Shown: in pieces, positions 53,390 to 57,669 of the stretch
Layout: every line of letters starts with the position of its first letter
How positions within the stretch are numbered: the stretch's first letter is position 1
Assembly: GCA_017440575.1 (NCBI GenBank)
Contig: JAFSGY010000076.1
Coordinates: forward strand, 1 to 57,669
Length of the DNA: 57,669 nt
Direction: 5' to 3'
Source of the DNA: Lachnospiraceae bacterium
GTDB taxonomy: Bacteria; Bacillota; Clostridia; Lachnospirales; Lachnospiraceae
The notes under the pieces: model-generated
Told to the model about the DNA's origin: nothing
Database searches by the model: none
What the model saw: the letters and a program-made list of their open reading frames with translations, nothing else
Position numbers and translations under genes: made by a program

Positions 53390-53416
53390 GTAACTATGAA
53401 GGTATGGAATAGTTGT
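53390..53416 (+). repeat. Dispersed 27-nt hairpin element, copy 5 (before GH28)
   Basis: GTAACTA pairs with TAGTTGT through two G-T wobbles around the loop TGAAGGTATGGAA. A second hairpin, TGTTTT/AAAACA, and an outer ATGATG/CATCAT pair surround it. A loop-less partial copy, GTAACTGAATAGTTA, is at 53333-53347. The core ends 25 nt before the GH28 start. Confidence 0.8.
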
Positions 53417-53441
53417 AAACATCATAAGGATGGAGGATGGA

Positions 53442-54995
53442 ATGAAATACGAAGTAATTTATAAAACATCTACAAGCTTTGTAGTAGAATTGAAGGAAAA
53501 TGGTTATTTTTCCTCAGAGGCTGAGCACGAAATCTATGTTAATGGTGAATTGGCAGAGAAGAGTAATCGTAATGTAGCATCTGTATTTAATTTAAAACCT
53601 GGAACTACATATGATGTAAAGATAAAGTATGAAGATACAGAAACAGAGACCTTCTGTGTAACAACAGAGGATGAGTATGTTACCTTGAATGTAAAGGATT
53701 TTGGTGCTAAGGGTGATGGTGAGAATAATGATACTGCAAGTATTCAGTGTGCTATCAACGCTTGTCCAAAGGGCGGAAGAGTCTATGTGCCAGCCGGAGT
53801 TTATAAGATTTATCCATTGTTCCTGAAGAGTGACTTGGTAATTGAACTGGCTAAGGATGCCGTTTTATCTGCGTATACAGATAGAGAGAGCTTCCCTATT
53901 TTGCCGGGGAAGATAGAATGCGTAAATCCTGAAAAGGAATATCTGCTTGGAACATGGGAGGGTGATCCTCTTGATATGTTTGCAGCAATCATTACAGGTA
54001 TTAACGTAGAAAATGTTATAATTACAGGTCAGGGTGTAATTGATGGATGTGCAAGTCGTGAAAACTGGTGGCATGATCCTAAGACAAAGCGTATTGCATG
54101 GAGACCTAGAATGATGTTCCTGAACAACTGTAAGAATATTGTGGTTCATGGTATTACCGTGCAGAACAGTCCTTCATGGAACATTCATCCATATTTCTCA
54201 CAGGATTTGAAGTTTATTGGTATCTCTGTATTAGGACCACAGGATTCTCCAAATACAGATGGTCTTGATCCTGAATCATGTAAGAATGTTGATATTATCG
54301 GTGTATATTTCTCTGTAGGTGATGACTGTATTGCGATTAAGTCCGGTAAGATTTACATGGGCGCAAAATATAAGACTCCATCTGAAAATCTGACCATCAG
54401 ACAGTGTTGTATGAGAGATGGTCACGGTGCAATTACGATTGGTAGTGAGATGGCAGGTGGCGTTAAGAACTTGAATGTAGAAGAGTGTCTTTTCTTACAT
54501 ACAGACAGAGGCTTGAGAATCAAGACAAGACGTGGTCGCGGTAAGGATGCGATTGTAACAGGCATTAAGTTTGAAAATATTATTATGGATCATGTTATGA
54601 CACCAGTTGTTATGAATTCCTTCTATTTCTGTGATTGGGACGGACATTCAGAATACGTACAGTCCATGGAATTCCATCCGGTTGATGAGAGAACACCTTA
54701 TCTTGGTGATTTCTTATTTAAGAATTTACAGGCAACGAACTGTCATGCGGCTGCTTCCTATATGTATGGACTTCCTGAGCAGAAGATTCATCATGTTATT
54801 TTTGAAAATGCGTCTTTCTCCTTTGCAGAGAATCCAACAGCAGGTGTTCCAGCCATGATGGATGGTGTTGATGCGCAGACGAATACCGGTATCTTTGCAA
54901 AGAATATTGAGACCTTTGAATGTAAAAATGTTACCGTAACAGGACAGAATGGAGAAGAAATTATTTCTGATGGAATTGATACTTTCATAAAGTAA
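53442..54995 (+). CDS. Glycoside hydrolase family 28 (polygalacturonase-like), cytoplasmic
   Basis: A 517-residue parallel beta-helix enzyme cleaving galacturonan chains. The four GH28 motifs are complete: NTDGLD (N271, D273), VGDDC (D294, D295), GHG (H328) and RIK (R359-K361). An N-terminal fibronectin-like domain of about 85 residues precedes the pectate-lyase-type NVKDFGAKGDG start. No signal peptide is present, so it probably trims imported oligogalacturonides. ATG 53442 has GGAGG five bases upstream. Confidence 0.93.
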   Translation: MKYEVIYKTSTSFVVELKENGYFSSEAEHEIYVNGELAEKSNRNVASVFNLKPGTTYDVKIKYEDTETETFCVTTEDEYVTLNVKDFGAKGDGENNDTASIQCAINACPKGGRVYVPAGVYKIYPLFLKSDLVIELAKDAVLSAYTDRESFPILPGKIECVNPEKEYLLGTWEGDPLDMFAAIITGINVENVIITGQGVIDGCASRENWWHDPKTKRIAWRPRMMFLNNCKNIVVHGITVQNSPSWNIHPYFSQDLKFIGISVLGPQDSPNTDGLDPESCKNVDIIGVYFSVGDDCIAIKSGKIYMGAKYKTPSENLTIRQCCMRDGHGAITIGSEMAGGVKNLNVEECLFLHTDRGLRIKTRRGRGKDAIVTGIKFENIIMDHVMTPVVMNSFYFCDWDGHSEYVQSMEFHPVDERTPYLGDFLFKNLQATNCHAAASYMYGLPEQKIHHVIFENASFSFAENPTAGVPAMMDGVDAQTNTGIFAKNIETFECKNVTVTGQNGEEIISDGIDTFIK

Positions 54996-55010
54996 TAAGG
55001 TATAAATGTT

Positions 55011-55055
55011 ATAAGAGTTAAAAGTAGGTTAGATTACTTTTAACTCTTATTTTAT
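55011..55055 (+). terminator. Terminator after GH28
   Basis: A 16-bp perfect stem ATAAGAGTTAAAAGTA/TACTTTTAACTCTTAT (55011-55026 with 55035-55050) followed by TTTAT. Confidence 0.9.
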
Positions 55056-55136
55056 AGGAACAGTAAAACCTTTAATAATTTGAATATATTCTTGCATTTT
55101 TAATGAAAATACGTGAAAATACATGATATAAATAAT

Positions 55137-55173
55137 ATAAAATGATAGAAATGAAGATTTTTTATCATTTTAT
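55137..55173 (+). other. Hairpin in the truA leader
   Basis: ATAAAATGATA/TATCATTTTAT, 11-bp perfect stem with a 15-nt loop, 35 nt before truA. No T-run follows. Confidence 0.6.
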
Positions 55174-55208
55174 AGTGCCATAATGAAACGAAAATAGAGG
55201 ATATAGAT

Positions 55209-55952
55209 ATGTTACGAAATTATAAAATGATTATCTCATATGATGGAACACGCTTTTATGGATGGGAAAGCCAGACAACAACGGATATGACGATACAGGG
55301 AAAGCTGCAAAATGTGTTATCTCTTATGGTAAATCAAGAGGTTAAGTTGATTGGTGCCGGCAGAACCGATGCAGGTGTGCATGCAAAGGCAATGGTTGCG
55401 AATGTGAATCTGGATACGGAAATGACAGTAGAAGAGATTCGGGATTATATGAATCAATATTTGCCGGATGATATCTGCATTGAGGAAGTAAAAATTGCCT
55501 CGGACCGTTTTCATAGCAGATATAATGCGATTGGAAAAACGTATTGTTATACCTGCTATATAGGCGAATCGAAGCCTGTTTTTGAACGCAAGTACGTATA
55601 TACCCCACCAGAAGTTCCTAATGTGGAGCTTATGCGTAAAGCGGCAGAATACCTAACCGGAGAACATGATTTTGCAAGTTTTTGTGCGAAAGCACAAAAG
55701 AAAAAATCAACCGTTCGCAATGTGGATAAGATAGATATTGTAGAAGATGGCAATTACCTGCGCCTGACATATCATGGTAACGGTTTCTTATACAATATGG
55801 TTCGAATTCTGACGGGAACATTGTTAGAGGTTGGATTTGGAAAGCGAACACCGGAAAGTATGATTGAACTTTTGAAAGCAAAGAACCGTAAGCTTGCCGG
55901 ATATACGGCACCACCGCAGGGGTTGTGTCTAGTTAAGGTTGATTATGATTAA
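55209..55952 (+). CDS. truA: tRNA pseudouridine synthase A
   Basis: It converts U38-40 in the anticodon stem to pseudouridine. The start [20 protein letters not shown], the catalytic Asp motif GRTDAGVHA (about residues 52-60), [14 protein letters not shown] and [19 protein letters not shown] are all conserved. Length 247 residues is standard. Confidence 0.97.
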   Translation: MLRNYKMIISYDGTRFYGWESQTTTDMTIQGKLQNVLSLMVNQEVKLIGAGRTDAGVHAKAMVANVNLDTEMTVEEIRDYMNQYLPDDICIEEVKIASDRFHSRYNAIGKTYCYTCYIGESKPVFERKYVYTPPEVPNVELMRKAAEYLTGEHDFASFCAKAQKKKSTVRNVDKIDIVEDGNYLRLTYHGNGFLYNMVRILTGTLLEVGFGKRTPESMIELLKAKNRKLAGYTAPPQGLCLVKVDYD

Positions 55953-55966
55953 GAAATCAGAAGTAT

Positions 55967-56289
55967 CCTAACGTAGCTATTTATACTGCAGGTCATCCTA
56001 TTTATCCATCAACTCGGAATTCTGGGTATGAATATGGAAAGGCAATTACGATTGGTGATAATGTGTGGATAGGTGGAAATACAGTCATTTGTCCAGGTGT
56101 TACAATTGGAAGTAATGTGGTTATTGGTGAGTTACAAGAGATATTCCTGATTGGTGTATTGCTGTAGGAAATCCATGTAGAGTAAAGCGTATGATTACAG
56201 AGGAAGATAAAAGAAAATTATTCAAGAATGAAGATATTGACATGGAAGCATGGAATGATATTGTAGAACGAGGATTTGATGTGCTTTAA
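55967..56289 (+). pseudogene. Truncated, frameshifted sugar O-acetyltransferase (maltose/galactoside type)
   Basis: The first frame (55967-56128) reads [18 protein letters not shown]... then [27 protein letters not shown], the left-handed beta-helix of LacA/Maa transferases with the catalytic His in GHP. The frame is lost after GNVVIG-like sequence, and [18 protein letters not shown]... continues in another frame (56140-56289), so a short deletion took out the GAGSVVT-type linker. The N-terminal half of the gene is missing altogether, only 14 nt after truA. Confidence 0.85.
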
Positions 56290-56291
56290 AA

Positions 56292-56363
56292 GATGTTGTT
56301 ACTGATGCGGAAGGCTGAATTGATGCAGATGATTTAGAGCGGGAATTGGGAGTACTTGATTGA
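56292..56363 (+). pseudogene. Remnant resembling the C-terminal end of an antitoxin
   Basis: DVVTDAEG, an internal TGA, then IDADDLERELGVLD ending at 56363. The end overlaps the next, toxin-like, reading frame by TTGA, an arrangement typical of toxin-antitoxin pairs. The family is uncertain. Confidence 0.4.
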
Positions 56364-56503
56364 AAAAGATAAAGTACACTCCTGATGCAGCAGATAAATT
56401 GCGAGCATTAAAAATGGCAATATCGCAAAAATATGGTTTGGATAGTGCTAAAAAAAGGATAATTGTAATGTTGTTATGGGGTGGATGCCTATCGAAGAAA
56501 TAA
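56360..56503 (+). pseudogene. Truncated RelE/ParE-type toxin remnant
   Basis: From TTG 56360 the frame reads MKKIKYTPDAADKLRALK and AISQKYGLDSAKKRI, the typical start of ParE/RelE toxins, then runs into unrelated residues and stops at 56503. The real family is about 90 residues; half is missing, including the catalytic C-terminal part. Confidence 0.65.
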
Positions 56504-56589
56504 AAAACGTGACAATCTATCCAGAGTTTTTGAAAGAAGAAATATATCATATTGACGAGCCTATGAAGCATTTTGTTTCAAGAGGATAA
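56476..56589 (+). pseudogene. C-terminal fragment resembling a NUDIX hydrolase
   Basis: The last 37 codons read WMPIEEIKNVTIYPEFLKEEI... MKHFVSRG, like the C-terminal end of NUDIX ADP-ribose pyrophosphatases. The catalytic NUDIX box is missing. The fragment joins directly to the toxin remnant, suggesting a deletion junction near 56470. Confidence 0.55.
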
Positions 56590-56624
56590 ACAAAAGAAAC
56601 TTTGAAGGTTTAGAGGAGATAGAG

Positions 56625-57107
56625 ATGGATATAAATTTATTATCAAAACGTTTTGAAGTGCGTAGATTAGATAGAAACTATGTAGAAATGATATATGATA
56701 TGAGTTGCAAAAACGAGATTTACTATGAATATCATCCGCCATTTGTAACAAGGGAAAGCATAATAGAAGATATGGAAGCATTACCACCTCAAAAAAACTA
56801 TGATGATAAATATTATCTTGGCTTTTTTGAAGATAATTTGCTTGTTGCAAATATGGATTTAATTTTGGATTATCCAACAGAAGAAATTGCTTTTATCGGA
56901 TTATTTATGACAAATGTACAATATCAAAACAAAGGAATTGGTTCAAATATTATTGGAGATATTTGTAACTATTTAAAACAATTAGGCTATAAAAAAGTGC
57001 GTCTGGGGGTTGATAAAGGAAATCTGCAAAGTTATTCTTTTTGGTCAAAGAATGACTTTCGTGTTGTTTTTGAAAATGAGTATATTGTCATGGAAACAAC
57101 GCTATAA
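56625..57107 (+). CDS. GNAT family N-acetyltransferase
   Basis: A 160-residue GNAT fold protein; the acetyl-CoA loop is VQYQNKGIGSNI (motif A, Q-x-x-G-x-G), with the later VDKGNLQSYSFWSKNDFRVV. Substrate unknown. It is intact with GAGGAG upstream, although it lies next to decayed fragments; its AT-rich look suggests recent acquisition. Confidence 0.85.
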   Translation: MDINLLSKRFEVRRLDRNYVEMIYDMSCKNEIYYEYHPPFVTRESIIEDMEALPPQKNYDDKYYLGFFEDNLLVANMDLILDYPTEEIAFIGLFMTNVQYQNKGIGSNIIGDICNYLKQLGYKKVRLGVDKGNLQSYSFWSKNDFRVVFENEYIVMETTL

Positions 57108-57269
57108 ATAAAATTTGTATAAAATGAAAAATTTCAGTAAGCCGGTGTGTTTAACTGAAAGACGAATTTGAATTTGTCGTACTGTTGGATATTCAAATAT
57201 ATAATCTTAGTATTTGATGTATGAAAGGTTATAATCAAGGGATACTGCATGGGCGATAGAAAAATAAAG

Positions 57270-57313
57270 TATCAATATCAAGCAGTTAGTACTGCAAGGT
57301 ATTGATATTTTTT
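57270..57313 (+). terminator. Terminator-like hairpin between GNAT and the chemotaxis gene
   Basis: TATCAATATC/GGTATTGATA (one wobble) with an inner GCAGT/ACTGC hairpin, then six Ts. The 364 bases between the two genes hold this, a GGCGATAG motif at 57252-57259 that resembles a sigma-28 -10, and otherwise AT-rich sequence with no gene that I can see. Confidence 0.7.
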
Positions 57314-57471
57314 ATGTCATAATACAAATGATGTAATATAGTAATAAAAACGATATTACGTAAAGTGAGAAAGAAATATACTATTATACAAAATCTAAAG
57401 AGGTTGAAATAGTATTTGAAAGAAGGTAAAATGTATATATCTTAAAATAAAACTAAAGAGGAGAAGGTAAC

Positions 57472-57669
57472 ATGAGTAAAGAAAAATCTAAGACTACAGG
57501 AAATTTTTTCAGCTTTAGAGGAATGCGTATTGAGAGAAGATTAAAGAAAGCTTTCAATATTGTTACTATTATTTCTGCAGTGGCATCTCTTGTTGGATTA
57601 ATTGCTATTATAGTCGTAACATCAAATTTTAAGAATGCAATGAACAATTATGCATTACCACAGGGCGAC
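57472..57669 (+). CDS. Methyl-accepting chemotaxis protein, N-terminal part (cut by window end)
   Basis: ATG 57472 has GAGGAGAAGG upstream, and the frame is open to the last base. A basic start (about residues 1-26) leads into a membrane helix (about 27-50) and then the ligand domain begins with NFKNAMNNYALPQGD, which matches the start of 4-helix-bundle MCP receptors in Lachnospiraceae. With the FliK- and FlhB-like genes it hints at a motile organism. Confidence 0.8.
   Translation, partial: MSKEKSKTTGNFFSFRGMRIERRLKKAFNIVTIISAVASLVGLIAIIVVTSNFKNAMNNYALPQGD

Noticed and set aside
56292-56503. A working toxin-antitoxin pair
   Set aside because: The antitoxin-like part has an internal stop and no beginning, and the toxin is cut in half.
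1-57669. CRISPR arrays, insertion sequences, prophage genes, rRNA and tRNA genes
   Set aside because: No regularly spaced direct repeats, transposase or integrase reading frames, phage structural genes or cloverleaf sequences were seen.

Overview
The window reads as about 58 kb of chromosome from an anaerobic, low-GC Firmicute, most probably a spore-forming member of the Lachnospiraceae (Clostridia). The evidence is a T-box leader, a class III (anaerobic) ribonucleotide reductase with its activase, spoIVA, cotJABC and a GerA-type germination gene, Bacillota-style synteny around smc/ftsY and ffh/rpsP/rimM/trmD/rplS/rbgA/rnhB, a methyl-accepting chemotaxis protein and a pectin-degrading GH28 enzyme. 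The genus cannot be fixed from sequence reading alone. There are no rRNA genes, CRISPR arrays, insertion sequences or prophage genes. Almost every gene is on the + strand; the exceptions are prs, cotJABC and a MATE exporter.

Layout. 1-9.2 kb: the tail of an ATPase/DUF234 gene, then plsX-acpP-rnc-smc-ftsY-ilvA-yitT (lipid synthesis, RNA processing, chromosome segregation, protein targeting). 9.3-11.8 kb: a lone hybrid sensor kinase. 11.8-22.6 kb: a long translation and secretion cluster, ylxM-ffh-rpsP-khpA-rimM-trmD-rplS-lepB-rbgA-lepB-rnhB-ylqG-ylqH-yraN-pgeF. 22.6-24.3 kb: T-box-controlled tyrS. 24.3-25.5 kb: prs on the - strand, divergent from DUF512-der-plsY-gpsA, which is preceded by a highly structured leader. 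30-34.8 kb: a MoxR/VWA pair, a zinc-ribbon protein with a pentapeptide-repeat tail, and spoIVA. 34.9-42.6 kb: nucleotide metabolism (purine nucleoside phosphorylase, cdd, rnhA, nrdD, nrdG, dut) with a membrane-anchored MutS-like ATPase and a 47-residue membrane protein. 42.7-46.1 kb: a CAP-domain protein, a GerA-family protein and cotJABC. 46.3-50.8 kb: dus, a glycogen debranching enzyme and a CNNM/CBS protein. 50.9-55 kb: MATE exporter, AraC regulator and a cytoplasmic GH28 with a cre-like operator in its promoter. 55-57.7 kb: truA, a run of decayed gene fragments, a GNAT acetyltransferase and the start of a chemotaxis receptor.

Several regulatory features may be new. A 27-nt hairpin with a near-constant 13-nt loop and compensating stem changes occurs five times, always on the + strand and usually 22-28 nt before a start codon (lepB, gpsA, nrdD, nrdG, GH28). 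A roughly 124-nt leader with a closing stem and three inner arms begins at the predicted start of the DUF512-der transcript. At spoIVA, a candidate sigma-E promoter, a terminator hairpin and the ribosome binding site overlap so that the same bases would read differently in vegetative and mother-cell transcripts. At ylxM the -35 box is the 3' arm of the preceding terminator.
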